Part shown: in pieces, positions 50,474 through 58,176 of the stretch
Layout of the letters: each line of letters starts with the position of its first letter
How positions within the stretch are numbered: the first letter of the stretch is position 1
Source: JANWVO01 sp964458495
Lineage (GTDB): Bacteria > Acidobacteriota > Terriglobia > Bryobacterales > Bryobacteraceae
Assembly (NCBI GenBank): GCA_964458495.1
Contig: CAYWJB010000003.1
Location: 1-64,000 of the forward strand
Direction: 5' to 3'
DNA: 64,000 nucleotides
Program-made: the position numbers and the translations under genes
Notes under the pieces: generated by a model
Seen by the model: the letters and a program-made list of their open reading frames with translations, nothing else
Database searches by the model: none
What the model was told of the DNA's origin: nothing

Positions 50474-51904
50474 TCAGCCCTTGATGACGCCCATCGGGCG
50501 CAGCCGCGCCACTTTGCGCGCCAGCCCGGCTTCGTGCACCACCTCGATCACCTCGTCCACGTCCTTATACGCCTCGGGCACCTCCTCGATAATCCCGTCC
50601 CGCGTCTCGCTGCGCACAAGAATCCCCCGCTCCTCCAGTTCCCTCTGCACGGAGCGCGCGTCGCGCCCGTGCTTGGCGGCGTGCCGGCTCAGCAGCCGCC
50701 CCGCGCCGTGGCACACGCTCCCGAAGCTCTCCCGCATCGCCCCTTCATTGCCCGCCAGCACCCAGGACGCCGTCCCCATGCTGCCCGGAATCAGCACGGG
50801 CTGCCCCACCGTGCGGTAATCGGCCGGGATCTCCGGATGGTGCGGCGGGAACGCCCGCGTCGCACCCTTCCGGTGCACCAGCACATCCACCGTCCGCCCG
50901 CCGAATTCGTACCGCTCCCGTTTGGCAATGTTGTGGCAGACGTCGTAGACCAGTGCGAGCCTCGTCTTCTTCCCGAAGACCTTCTGAAACGATCCGCGCA
51001 CAAAGTGCAGCATCGCCTGCCGGTTCGCCCACGCAAAATTCGCCGCCGCCCGCATCGCCTTCAGGTACGCCTGCCCTTCCGGGCTTTGAATCGGCACACA
51101 CGCCAGCTGCCGGTCCGGCAGCGTGATGTCGTATTTCTTCATCGCCGCGCCCATCTGCGCCAGAAAGTCGGTGCACACCTGATGCCCCAGCCCGCGCGAC
51201 CCGCTGTGGATCAGCACCACCACCTGGCCCTCTTCGAGGCCGTAGCAGCGCGCCGCTTCTTCATCGTGGACCTTCTGCACGAACTGGATCTCCAGAAAAT
51301 GGTTGCCGCTGCCGAGCGTCCCGATCTGCGGACGTCCGCGCTCCTTGGCCCGCGCGCTCACCTCCCCCGGGTCCGCGCCCTTGAGCCGGCCCCGCTCCTC
51401 GCAATGCTCGATGTCGGACGGCTCCCCGTAGCCCTGGTCCGCCATCCACACCGCGCCCTGCTCCAGAACCTGGTTCAGCTGCTTTTCGGTGATGTCCAGA
51501 TGCCCCTTGCCTCCCACGCCGCACGGCACGTCGCGGAACACCTGGTCCACGATCTCCTTCAGCCTCGCACGCACCTCGTCCTTCTCGAGGTTCGTGCGGA
51601 TCAGACGCACCCCGCAGTTGATGTCGTAGCCCACCCCGCCAGGGCTCACCACGCCGCTGTCCCAGTCCATCGCCGCCACGCCGCCAATCGGGAAACCGTA
51701 GCCCTGATGGATGTCCGGCATCGCCAGCGACGGACCCACGATCCCCGGCAGGCAGGCCACATTCATCGCCTGCTCCAGCGCCCGGTCCTTCTGCACCTGC
51801 TCGAGGATCGGACCGCTCGCGTAGAACACCACGTCGGTTCGCATCCCGTGGCGCGCGCCCTTTGCAATCCGGTGGCGCACGGGATCCAGCTGTTCTATGA
51901 CCAT
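50474..51904 (-). CDS. rtcB: RNA-splicing ligase RtcB
   Basis: A 476 aa RtcB that joins 2',3'-cyclic phosphate or 3'-phosphate RNA ends to 5'-OH ends using GTP and Mn2+. Metal/guanylate-site segments are GGVGYDINCGVRLI, TLGSGNHFLEIQ, IHSGSRGLGHQ, GSMGTASWVL and VCHGAGRLLSR. I start at ATG 51904, 1 bp after the archease stop; the frame upstream is unrelated. Archease (next gene) is the known cofactor that speeds RtcB turnover. The pair may repair or heal RNA under stress. Confidence 0.95.
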   Translation of the reverse strand: MVIEQLDPVRHRIAKGARHGMRTDVVFYASGPILEQVQKDRALEQAMNVACLPGIVGPSLAMPDIHQGYGFPIGGVAAMDWDSGVVSPGGVGYDINCGVRLIRTNLEKDEVRARLKEIVDQVFRDVPCGVGGKGHLDITEKQLNQVLEQGAVWMADQGYGEPSDIEHCEERGRLKGADPGEVSARAKERGRPQIGTLGSGNHFLEIQFVQKVHDEEAARCYGLEEGQVVVLIHSGSRGLGHQVCTDFLAQMGAAMKKYDITLPDRQLACVPIQSPEGQAYLKAMRAAANFAWANRQAMLHFVRGSFQKVFGKKTRLALVYDVCHNIAKRERYEFGGRTVDVLVHRKGATRAFPPHHPEIPADYRTVGQPVLIPGSMGTASWVLAGNEGAMRESFGSVCHGAGRLLSRHAAKHGRDARSVQRELEERGILVRSETRDGIIEEVPEAYKDVDEVIEVVHEAGLARKVARLRPMGVIKG

Positions 51905-51905
51905 G

Positions 51906-52322
51906 TCAGATGTCGAGGAACACCTCGGCCTCCCATCCGCCATTGTGCGCACGCACCGCCAGCTGATGGTAGGTGACTGCCTTGACAACGATCCGCGGCG
52001 GATGCCTCTGGTCGTCGCGTGGCTCTCCCCGGACGGCGCCCCTCGCCACGCCCCCTGCCACCGACAGCCGCTCGAACCTTGTCGGCAGGAACCGCTCTCC
52101 CTCCAGCAGCCACAACACCTCGCTCAGCCAGTTCACCAGCAGCTCTTCCACCGGTTCCCCGGCGCACTCTACAGTGCGCCTCTCCCGCGCCTCCGCCCGT
52201 GCCGTGTCCACGGCAATTGAAACCAGCGCCTCCGCCGCCCGCGCGAACAGCTCCTCCAGGCTCGCCGCCCGCACGCGGAAGCCCGTGTCCGCCGTATGTT
52301 CCAGCAGTTCGTACTCCGCCAC
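51906..52322 (-). CDS. Archease, RtcB-activating protein
   Basis: A 138 aa protein with the archease pattern YELLEHTADTGFRVRAAS, EELFARAAEAL, VNWLSEVLWLLEGE and the C-terminal VKAVTYHQLAV. Metal residues (Asp in HTAD) are present. The start is best at GTG 52322, just after the hydrolase stop (7 bp gap), although its GGAGG is unusually close (1 bp). It is followed 1 bp later by rtcB. Confidence 0.9.
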   Translation of the reverse strand: MAEYELLEHTADTGFRVRAASLEELFARAAEALVSIAVDTARAEARERRTVECAGEPVEELLVNWLSEVLWLLEGERFLPTRFERLSVAGGVARGAVRGEPRDDQRHPPRIVVKAVTYHQLAVRAHNGGWEAEVFLDI

Positions 52323-52329
52323 GCCTCCG

Positions 52330-53478
52330 TCAGACTCCCAGGTGCTTCTCCAGAAACGGGAAGCCCAGCTTGCCGGAAAACTGGTGTCCCGCTTCGAACA
52401 TCTCGTTTCCAATGCGGTCTTCTGCGCCAAAAATCCGGTAAATTTCCTGCACCTTGCCAAAAGAAAACCGGAATGCGTCGATCGGGAAAATATCATCTTT
52501 CGTCCCGGATTCGCAAAACAGCGGCCGCGGCGCAATCAGCCCCGCCACGTCGTACATCTCGCACCAGTGCAGGATCCCGGGCACGTAGTTGTCGATGCAG
52601 TGCGAAATGCTGAAAATCGAGTTGCGGAACGTGTTCAGGTAGCCGCTCACCAACGCCGCCGAGATGCGCGGCTCCAGCGCCGTCCCGAACGTCGTTACCG
52701 TTCCCCCGCCGCTGATCCCCATCAGCCCGATCCTCCGCCCGTCCACCTCCGCTCGCGTCTCCAGATAGTCCACCGCGCGCATCACGTCCCAGACGCGCCA
52801 GCCCAGCATCGTCTCCCCCATCAGCAGCGCCGCGCCTGCCGCAGGCTGGCAAGAGGACTGCCCCAGCCCGCGCCGCCGGCTCGCCGCGTCGCGCCGGCAC
52901 CCGAACCCCAGCGGCTCGATGGCGAAGGCCGCGAAGCCGCGCCCGGCCGCCTGCACCGCGAAATCAAACTGGTACGGGCCCTTCTTGGTGCGCTCCTGTC
53001 CCTTCTCGTCGATTCCTGCAATGTCGTCCGCCCCGCGCCCATGCCCGGGAACGCAAATCAGCGCCGGACGCGGCTGCGGCCTGTCTTTGGGAATCAGAAA
53101 ATAGCCGAACACGCCCAACCCGGGCCGGGATTCAAAAATCACCGACTCCCGGAAATACGCCGGAAATTCCTTCCGCTCAAGAACCTCCGCCCGGAGCGGC
53201 GTCCGCCGCGGAAAACCGCCCAGCAATTCGACGAGTTTCGCCCGCAGGCGCCGCTGCCACGCCTGAGCCTCCCGCACGTTCCGCGCCCGGAAACCGAGCT
53301 GCCGCGGCATCTCTTCATACCGTTTCCGCGTCCACTCGAGCGAATCGAACGCCGCCGCCGCATACCGCCCTTCGAACTTCTCAAGAGCTCCGCGGTAGGC
53401 CGCGGGCTGCTGCGCCCGCGCCCGGCGTGTGGAAGATTCGGCCGCCGCCGCCATGGCAAGGTCCCTGCGCGTGATCAC
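52330..53478 (-). CDS. Alpha/beta hydrolase, acetyl-esterase/prolyl-oligopeptidase-like
   Basis: A 382 aa hydrolase with the nucleophile elbow LMGISGGGTVTTF (Gly-x-Ser-x-Gly), an oxyanion-type ICVPGHGRGADD, a late FPIDAFRF segment and the terminal histidine in EAGHQFSGK. The N-terminus (ITRRDLAMAAAAESSTRRARAQQ) resembles a short Tat signal. It is likely a sugar esterase or a dienelactone-hydrolase-like enzyme; it starts with GTG at 53478 and lies 39 bp after the selenoprotein-like gene. Confidence 0.75.
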   Translation of the reverse strand: MITRRDLAMAAAAESSTRRARAQQPAAYRGALEKFEGRYAAAAFDSLEWTRKRYEEMPRQLGFRARNVREAQAWQRRLRAKLVELLGGFPRRTPLRAEVLERKEFPAYFRESVIFESRPGLGVFGYFLIPKDRPQPRPALICVPGHGRGADDIAGIDEKGQERTKKGPYQFDFAVQAAGRGFAAFAIEPLGFGCRRDAASRRRGLGQSSCQPAAGAALLMGETMLGWRVWDVMRAVDYLETRAEVDGRRIGLMGISGGGTVTTFGTALEPRISAALVSGYLNTFRNSIFSISHCIDNYVPGILHWCEMYDVAGLIAPRPLFCESGTKDDIFPIDAFRFSFGKVQEIYRIFGAEDRIGNEMFEAGHQFSGKLGFPFLEKHLGV

Positions 53479-53517
53479 ACGATCACAATTACCACTTCCC
53501 GCCGCCCCCGCGCCGCC

Positions 53518-53859
53518 TCACCCCTCGCGCCATTCCTCTTCGCGGAACCCGAGCAGCGCCTTCGACCCCTTCACCAGGATGGGGCGCCGGATCAGGTTCG
53601 GGTTCTCGCTCATCAGCCGCAGCGCCTCCTCGCGCGGCGGCGGATTTGTCTTCATCCCCATCTGCCGGTAGAGCTCGTTTTTCGGGTTCAGAAACTCGCG
53701 GTAGTCGCGCCGCCCGATCAGGCGCTCCAGCTCCTCCACGCTGAGCCCCTTCGACAGATCCACCACCTCGGCGTCCGCGCCCTGCTGAGCCAGGAAACTC
53801 CTGGCCTTCCGGCAGGTGGTTCAGGTCGGTTTCGTGTAGAACTTCGGCTTCTGCGGCAT
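53518..53859 (-). CDS. ArsC/Spx-like thioredoxin-fold protein with in-frame UGA (candidate selenoprotein)
   Basis: A 113-residue frame read through one internal TGA. The N-terminus is MPQKPKFYTKPT-U-TTCRKA, where U is the TGA at 53823-53821 (residue 13). ArsC/Spx proteins have a first Cys at exactly this place, within C-x-x-C in many members, so UGA replaces that Cys to give U-x-x-C. The rest is ArsC-like: ARSFLAQQGADAEVVDLSKG, EELERLIGRRDYREFLNP and the C-terminal RRPILVKGSKALLGFREEEW. A SECIS-like hairpin lies 7-42 nt after the UGA. A conventional caller starts at an internal GTG/ATG near 53766 and loses the active site. The gene starts 6 bp after the rhodanese stop. Alternatives are a nonsense mutation (pseudogene) or a sequencing error. 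Likely a redox enzyme. Confidence 0.75.
53781..53816 (-). promoter_or_regulatory. SECIS-like hairpin
   Basis: On the transcript the UGA is followed after 4 nt by CCTGC (53816-53812), then GCCAGGA (53805-53799), loop GTT, TCCTGGC (53795-53789) and GCAGG (53785-53781). That is a perfect 7 bp upper stem with a three-base loop beginning with G, and a 5 bp lower stem across a 6/3 internal loop. The distance from UGA to apical loop is 22 nt. These values fall in the range described for bacterial SECIS elements (a G in the first loop positions, about 16-37 nt from UGA). Confidence 0.65.
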
Positions 53860-53865
53860 GGCGTC

Positions 53866-54210
53866 TCAATAGCGGGGCACTTGCGGATCGATCTGCCGGC
53901 TCCAGAGATCAATACCCCCGATCAGCGACACGCACTGCTCCACGCCCTGCCGGCGCAGCCACTCCACCACGCTCAGGCTGCGCACGCCATGGTGGCAATA
54001 CACGATCAGCAGCGCCTCGTCCGAAGACGCTTCCAGCTCCTGCAACCGCTGCGGCACGGTGTGCATCGGGATCAGTTCGGCGCCGTCAATCCGGGCCAGC
54101 CGGTATTCGTGCGGCTCGCGCACGTCGATCAGCTTCGCCCGCCCCTCTGCCAACAGCCGACGGGCCTCGTCCGGGGTGATCTCCATGGAAAGAACCGAAT
54201 CGCTTGTCAT
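53866..54210 (-). CDS. Single-domain rhodanese-like sulfurtransferase
   Basis: A 114 aa rhodanese domain with the active-site loop IVYCHHGVRS (Cys nucleophile), the CH2-A-like LIDVREPHEYRLARIDGA, and the C-terminal SLIGGIDLWSRQID. It is expected to transfer sulfane sulfur (or selenium). Immediately upstream of the UGA-containing ArsC-like gene, and the probable start of the operon that runs to rtcB. Confidence 0.92.
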   Translation of the reverse strand: MTSDSVLSMEITPDEARRLLAEGRAKLIDVREPHEYRLARIDGAELIPMHTVPQRLQELEASSDEALLIVYCHHGVRSLSVVEWLRRQGVEQCVSLIGGIDLWSRQIDPQVPRY

Positions 54211-54234
54211 ACTGCGGTACTGCTCAAGATGCCG

Positions 54235-54240
54235 ATTCTA
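54235..54240 (-). promoter_or_regulatory. Candidate -10 box of the rhodanese operon
   Basis: TAGAAT on the minus strand is 25 bp before the ATG at 54210. A TAAAAT on the plus strand (54244-54249) is next to it and may serve the divergent aminotransferase. Confidence 0.35.
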
Positions 54241-54374
54241 GCGTAAAATCGGAATGTGACGCGCACCCCGGCCGCCATGCGGCCCTTCCTGTTCGCCTGC
54301 GACTAGCCTCCCCGCCCGCGCGCCGCTCCTGCCTTCGTCTCTTGATCCGATTCCACCGTTGAGGAGATCAGTCC

Positions 54375-55724
54375 ATGCCGAACGCCAGCTCCCAGACACT
54401 GCCCAACATCGTCACCCCCCTGCCCGGACCGCGCGCCCGCGCCATCGTCGAGCGTGATCATGCCGTGCTGAGCCCCTCCTACACCCGCAGCTATCCCTTC
54501 GTAATTGAACGCGGGGAGGGCGCCCTCGTCACCGACGTCGACGGCAACCGTTTCCTCGACATGAACGCCGGCATCGCGGTGGTCGCCACCGGACACTGCC
54601 ACCCGCGCGTCGTCGAAGCCGTGCGCCGCCAGGCGGAAAAGTTCCTCCACATGTCGGGCACAGACTTCTACTACGAAAACATGGTCGCCCTCGGCGAGCG
54701 GCTCGCCAGACTCGTGCCCGGCGGCGGCGCGCGGCGCGTCTTCTTCGGCAACTCCGGCGCGGAAGCCATCGAATGCGCCCTGAAGCTCGCCCGCTACTCC
54801 ACCCGCCGCGACAAGTCCATCGCCTTCCTCGGCGCCTTCCACGGGCGCACCATGGGCGCGCTGTCGCTCACGGCATCGAAAACCGCCCAGCGCGAAGGCT
54901 TCGCGCCGCTGTTCCCTGGCGCCACGCACATCCCCTACGCCTACTGCTACCGCTGCGCCTACAACCGCACGCCGGATACCTGCAACGTGGAGTGCGTGCG
55001 CGTCCTCGAACAAGAGCTCTTCCGCACCATCCTGCCCCCCTCGGAGGTGGCCGCCGTTTTCGTGGAACCCGTCCAGGGCGAGGGCGGCTACGTCGTGCCC
55101 CCGCAGAAATTCTTCGACGAATTGCAGGCCGTCTGCCGCCGCCACGGCATTCTGCTGGTCGCCGACGAGGTGCAGAGCGGCATGGGCCGCACCGGCCGCA
55201 TGTTCGCCTCCGAGCACTTCGGACTCGAGCCCGACATCGTTGCCATCGCCAAGGGCATCGCCAGCGGACTTCCTCTCGGCGCCACGGTCGCCCGTGCGGA
55301 CCTGATGACGTGGAAGCCCGGCGCCCACGCCTCCACCTTCGGCGGCAACCCGGTCGCCGTTGAGGCCGCACTGGCCACCATCGAGCTGCTGGAGCAGGAG
55401 CTGGTCGACAACGCCGCCCGCATCGGAGCCCGCATGATGGCCCGTATGAGCGAGTGGCCCGCCCGGTTTCCCCGTGTCGGCGATGTGCGCGGGCTAGGGC
55501 TGATGATCGGCTTCGAGCTGGTCAAAGACCAGGCGTCGAAGGAACGTGCCCCTGAGCTTCGCGACCGCATCGTGGATCTGGCGTTCCAGCGCGGGCTGCT
55601 CATCCTGGGCGCCGGCCCCAACTCCATCCGGCTCGCCCCGCCTCTCGTGCTGACCGCAGACCAGGCAGACTTCGCCGTCGACACGCTGGAAGCCTGCATC
55701 ACCGAGGCGTCCCGCGCCTCCTGA
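54375..55724 (+). CDS. Class III aminotransferase (GABA/ornithine type)
   Basis: A 449 aa PLP aminotransferase. The fold-type I hallmarks of class III enzymes are FFGNSGAEAIECALKLARY, AFLGAFHGRTMGALSLTAS, VEPVQGEGGYVVPP, LVADEVQSGMGRTGRMFA, the PLP lysine in IVAIAKGIASGLPLGA, and TFGGNPVAVEAAL. A GAGGAG ribosome binding site precedes ATG 54375. The family includes 4-aminobutyrate, ornithine and lysine aminotransferases; a cysteine-rich insert (YCYRCAYNRTPDTC, about 195-208) may mark a specific subgroup. Monocistronic or leads into the downstream methyltransferase. Confidence 0.87.
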   Translation: MPNASSQTLPNIVTPLPGPRARAIVERDHAVLSPSYTRSYPFVIERGEGALVTDVDGNRFLDMNAGIAVVATGHCHPRVVEAVRRQAEKFLHMSGTDFYYENMVALGERLARLVPGGGARRVFFGNSGAEAIECALKLARYSTRRDKSIAFLGAFHGRTMGALSLTASKTAQREGFAPLFPGATHIPYAYCYRCAYNRTPDTCNVECVRVLEQELFRTILPPSEVAAVFVEPVQGEGGYVVPPQKFFDELQAVCRRHGILLVADEVQSGMGRTGRMFASEHFGLEPDIVAIAKGIASGLPLGATVARADLMTWKPGAHASTFGGNPVAVEAALATIELLEQELVDNAARIGARMMARMSEWPARFPRVGDVRGLGLMIGFELVKDQASKERAPELRDRIVDLAFQRGLLILGAGPNSIRLAPPLVLTADQADFAVDTLEACITEASRAS

Positions 55725-55751
55725 CCGCGGCTGCACCGTTCCGCGGAAAGC

Positions 55752-55757
55752 TAGACT
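55752..55757 (+). promoter_or_regulatory. Candidate -10 box of the methyltransferase gene
   Basis: TAGACT ends one base before GTG 55758 and six before GTG 55764. If it is the -10 box, transcription starts at or near 55764 and the mRNA is leaderless. Confidence 0.3.
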
Positions 55758-55763
55758 GTGGGA

Positions 55764-56300
55764 GTGACTCCGCCGCGCGTTCTCGACGTCGGCTGCGGCC
55801 TCAACAAGCGCCCCGGCGCCATCGGCATCGACCGCAACCCGCGCACCGCCGCCGACGTCCTCGTCGATCTCGATCACTTCCCGTGGCCTTTCCGCGACTC
55901 CGCTTTCGATGAGCTCTACGCCATCCACGTCATCGAGCATGTCTCCGACGTCGTCCGCACCATCGAGGAATTCCACCGTCTCGTCCGTCCCGGCGGCCGC
56001 ATTCACATCGCTACCCCCCACTACACCGACTTTTCCAGCTTCTGCGACCCCACCCACCGCTGGCACCTGAATTCCTTCAGCTTCCGCTATTTCGGCGCCC
56101 ATCACGGCGGCTTCGGCTACTACTCGGCCGCACGGCTCCGTGAGAGAAAGGTCCGCGTACGCCTACTTGCATTGTGGAGGTGGCTTGGCTTTGAATTTCT
56201 CGTGAACGCCTGGCCGCGGTTCCGGCTCTTCTGGGAGCACTACCTCTGCTTTGTGGTTCGCGGCAAAGTGATCGAGTTCGAATTCGAAGTCGTCAAGTGA
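55764..56300 (+). CDS. Class I SAM-dependent methyltransferase
   Basis: A protein of about 178 aa. SAM-binding motif I is RVLDVGCGLNKRPGA, then GIDRNPR; motif IV-like LYAIHVIEHVSDVVRTIEEF and VRPGGRIHIATPH. The C-terminal WHLNSFSFRYFG is often found in this family in sugar or lipid clusters. Start GTG 55764 is chosen over GTG 55758 because a -10 box ends at 55757. It is followed by yraN after 6 bp. Substrate unknown. Confidence 0.83.
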   Translation: MTPPRVLDVGCGLNKRPGAIGIDRNPRTAADVLVDLDHFPWPFRDSAFDELYAIHVIEHVSDVVRTIEEFHRLVRPGGRIHIATPHYTDFSSFCDPTHRWHLNSFSFRYFGAHHGGFGYYSAARLRERKVRVRLLALWRWLGFEFLVNAWPRFRLFWEHYLCFVVRGKVIEFEFEVVK

Positions 56301-56306
56301 AGGGCC

Positions 56307-56750
56307 GTGCGGTGGAACCCGATCCCTCGAATCTGCGATGAACTGCGCCACTGGGCCCGGCAGAGGCGCTCCCGCCCGGATCACGCCCTCGGACGCCGCG
56401 CCGAGGACCTCGCCCATCGCTACCTGGAAGGCGAAGGCTTGACCGTCATCGGCCGCAACTGGACACTGCCGGAACGCGACGCCGAGGTCGACCTCATCGC
56501 CCTCGACGGCGACACCGTCGTCTTCGTCGAAGTCAAGAGCCGCCGCAACACCGGAACGGCAGACCCGCTGCGCGCCGTCGGGGAGGCCAAGCGCAGGCGC
56601 CTCGAGCGCGCCGCCCGCTTCCTCCTCCGCCGCTGGCGCATCCCGCCCGCGCGCGCCCGCTTCGACCTGATCACCGTCGTCGCCGAACCGTACCAGGTCC
56701 GCCACTACCGGGGCGCGTGGACGTTCCCGGATGAGGATCGGCTATGCTGA
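56307..56750 (+). CDS. YraN-family (UPF0102) endonuclease-like protein
   Basis: A 147 aa protein with the Holliday-junction-resolvase-like/YraN core: GRRAEDLAHRYLEGEGLTVI, AEVDLIALDGDTVVFVEVKS (PD-(D/E)xK) and GEAKRRRLERAARFLL. Family function is still unclear. GTG start at 56307; short gap from the methyltransferase. Normal family length. Confidence 0.9.
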   Translation: MRWNPIPRICDELRHWARQRRSRPDHALGRRAEDLAHRYLEGEGLTVIGRNWTLPERDAEVDLIALDGDTVVFVEVKSRRNTGTADPLRAVGEAKRRRLERAARFLLRRWRIPPARARFDLITVVAEPYQVRHYRGAWTFPDEDRLC

Positions 56751-56786
56751 GGAGTGCTCGCTGACATTTCAGCGTGGTGACCGGAT

Positions 56787-57788
56787 TTGCCTGAGCTCCG
56801 TAAAGACCCCATCACCGGCCGCTGGGTGATCATCTCCACAGACCGCGCGCGCCGCCCCACGGACTTCGTGCGCGAACGCGTCGCCTTTCCCGCATCGCGC
56901 ATCTGCCCCTTCTGCCCCGGAATGGAGACCAAAACGCCGCCCGAAATCCTCGCCTACCGCGAATCCGGGCAGCCCAACTCGCCCGGGTGGCTCCTGCGCG
57001 TCGTGCCCAACAAGTTCCCCGCACTTCGCGTGGAGGGCGACCTCAACAAGCAGGGCGAGGGGCTCTACGACCGCATGAACGGCGTCGGGGCGCACGAAGT
57101 GATTGTCGAGACGCCGGAGCACAACACCTCGCTCAGCCAGATGTCGGAAAAACAGGTGGCTGACGTCTTCTTCGCCTTCCGCGACCGCATGATCGACCTC
57201 CGCCGCGACGTCCGCCTGCGCTACGTCATCGCCTTCAAGAACCACGGCGCTGCCGCCGGCGCCACGCTTGAGCACCCCCACAGCCAGCTCATCGCCCTGC
57301 CCGTGGTTCCCAAACGAGTGCAGGAGGAGCTGGAAGGCTCGCGCCGCTATTACAGCTTCCGCGAGCGCTGTATCTACTGCGACATCCTTCAGCAGGAACT
57401 GCAAGGTCGAGAGCGCATCGTGTTCGAATCCGACCACTTCATCGTCATCGCTCCCTTCGCCTCGCGTTTTCCGTTTGAATCCTGGATCGTCCCCCGCCGC
57501 CACAACGCGCACTTCGAAGCTTCCGAACCGGCGGTGATCCAGAACCTCGGCTGGGTGGCGCGAACCGTGCTGCGCAAGATCGACAAAGCGCTCGAACAGC
57601 CGCCGTATAACTTCATGCTGCACACCGCGCCCTTGCAGGAAGGACCTCTCGACCACTACCACTGGCACCTCGAGGTGATCCCCAAGCTCACCAAGGTCGC
57701 CGGTTTCGAGTGGGGCACCGGGTTCTACATCAACCCCACGCCGCCGGAAGAGGCGGCGCAGTTCCTCCGCGACATCGGACTGCCCTGA
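56787..57788 (+). CDS. galT: Galactose-1-phosphate uridylyltransferase GalT
   Basis: A 333 aa HIT-superfamily enzyme of the Leloir pathway. The first zinc site is in ICPFCPGME; the catalytic His-x-His is in ATLEHPHSQLIALP; ESWIVPRRHNAHFE and HYHWHLEVIPKL complete the two HIT halves. TTG at 56787 is the apparent start. It ends at a symmetric inverted repeat shared with the convergent hypothetical gene. Confidence 0.93.
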   Translation: MPELRKDPITGRWVIISTDRARRPTDFVRERVAFPASRICPFCPGMETKTPPEILAYRESGQPNSPGWLLRVVPNKFPALRVEGDLNKQGEGLYDRMNGVGAHEVIVETPEHNTSLSQMSEKQVADVFFAFRDRMIDLRRDVRLRYVIAFKNHGAAAGATLEHPHSQLIALPVVPKRVQEELEGSRRYYSFRERCIYCDILQQELQGRERIVFESDHFIVIAPFASRFPFESWIVPRRHNAHFEASEPAVIQNLGWVARTVLRKIDKALEQPPYNFMLHTAPLQEGPLDHYHWHLEVIPKLTKVAGFEWGTGFYINPTPPEEAAQFLRDIGLP

Positions 57789-57824
57789 GCCGCCGCCTCA
57801 ACGGACTCAGGCAAGGGCGGCGGC
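57789..57824. terminator. 9 bp inverted repeat between convergent genes
   Basis: GCCGCCGCC (57789-57797) and GGCGGCGGC (57816-57824) pair around an 18 nt loop, immediately after the galT stop and across the end of the convergent hypothetical gene. Probably bidirectional. Confidence 0.5.
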
Positions 57825-58127
57825 GTAGAGCCGGACATCCGCCACCACAGCGTGAACCGCCTGTCCCGCTGCTCGCGCCTCCAGCACGCACCGCCGCCCA
57901 CTCTCCCACGCTTCCACTTGTACAGTTCCCCCGCGCCGCCGAACCCGGAGCACCTGCGCCGCCCCGCGCAACAGCGCCAGCGCGCCCGGCTCCTGATCCG
58001 CCCCCGCCACCAGCTGCCAGCCCCCCTCGCGTCCCGCCAGCATCGTCCACTCGCCTTCGCTGCCAGCCGCCGAGCAGGCCTGCGCCGTCTCCAGAATCTG
58101 CGCCGCCCGCTCCAGCAGGTCCGTCAC
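57807..58127 (-). CDS. Hypothetical protein
   Basis: A 106 aa protein, no family recognised. It has an N-terminal helix (DLLERAAQILETAQAC) then beta segments with a WQLVAGADQ turn and a VRRRGGTVQVEAW strand. It lies 49 bp after the SDR gene on the same strand, and its codon pattern is like neighbours, so a small regulatory or accessory protein is possible. Without homology, translation is uncertain. Confidence 0.45.
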   Translation of the reverse strand: MTDLLERAAQILETAQACSAAGSEGEWTMLAGREGGWQLVAGADQEPGALALLRGAAQVLRVRRRGGTVQVEAWESGRRCVLEARAAGQAVHAVVADVRLYAAALA

Positions 58128-58176
58128 AGCCCCCTTATCGGAACCGCCGCGCCCGCGTTGAGCGAAACTCGCGCCC

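Noticed and set aside
53518..53766. Short 82-codon ArsC fragment starting MVDLSKGLS as a complete gene
   Set aside because: The homologous frame continues upstream through the UGA to MPQKPKFYTKPT at 53859; the short version lacks the active site.
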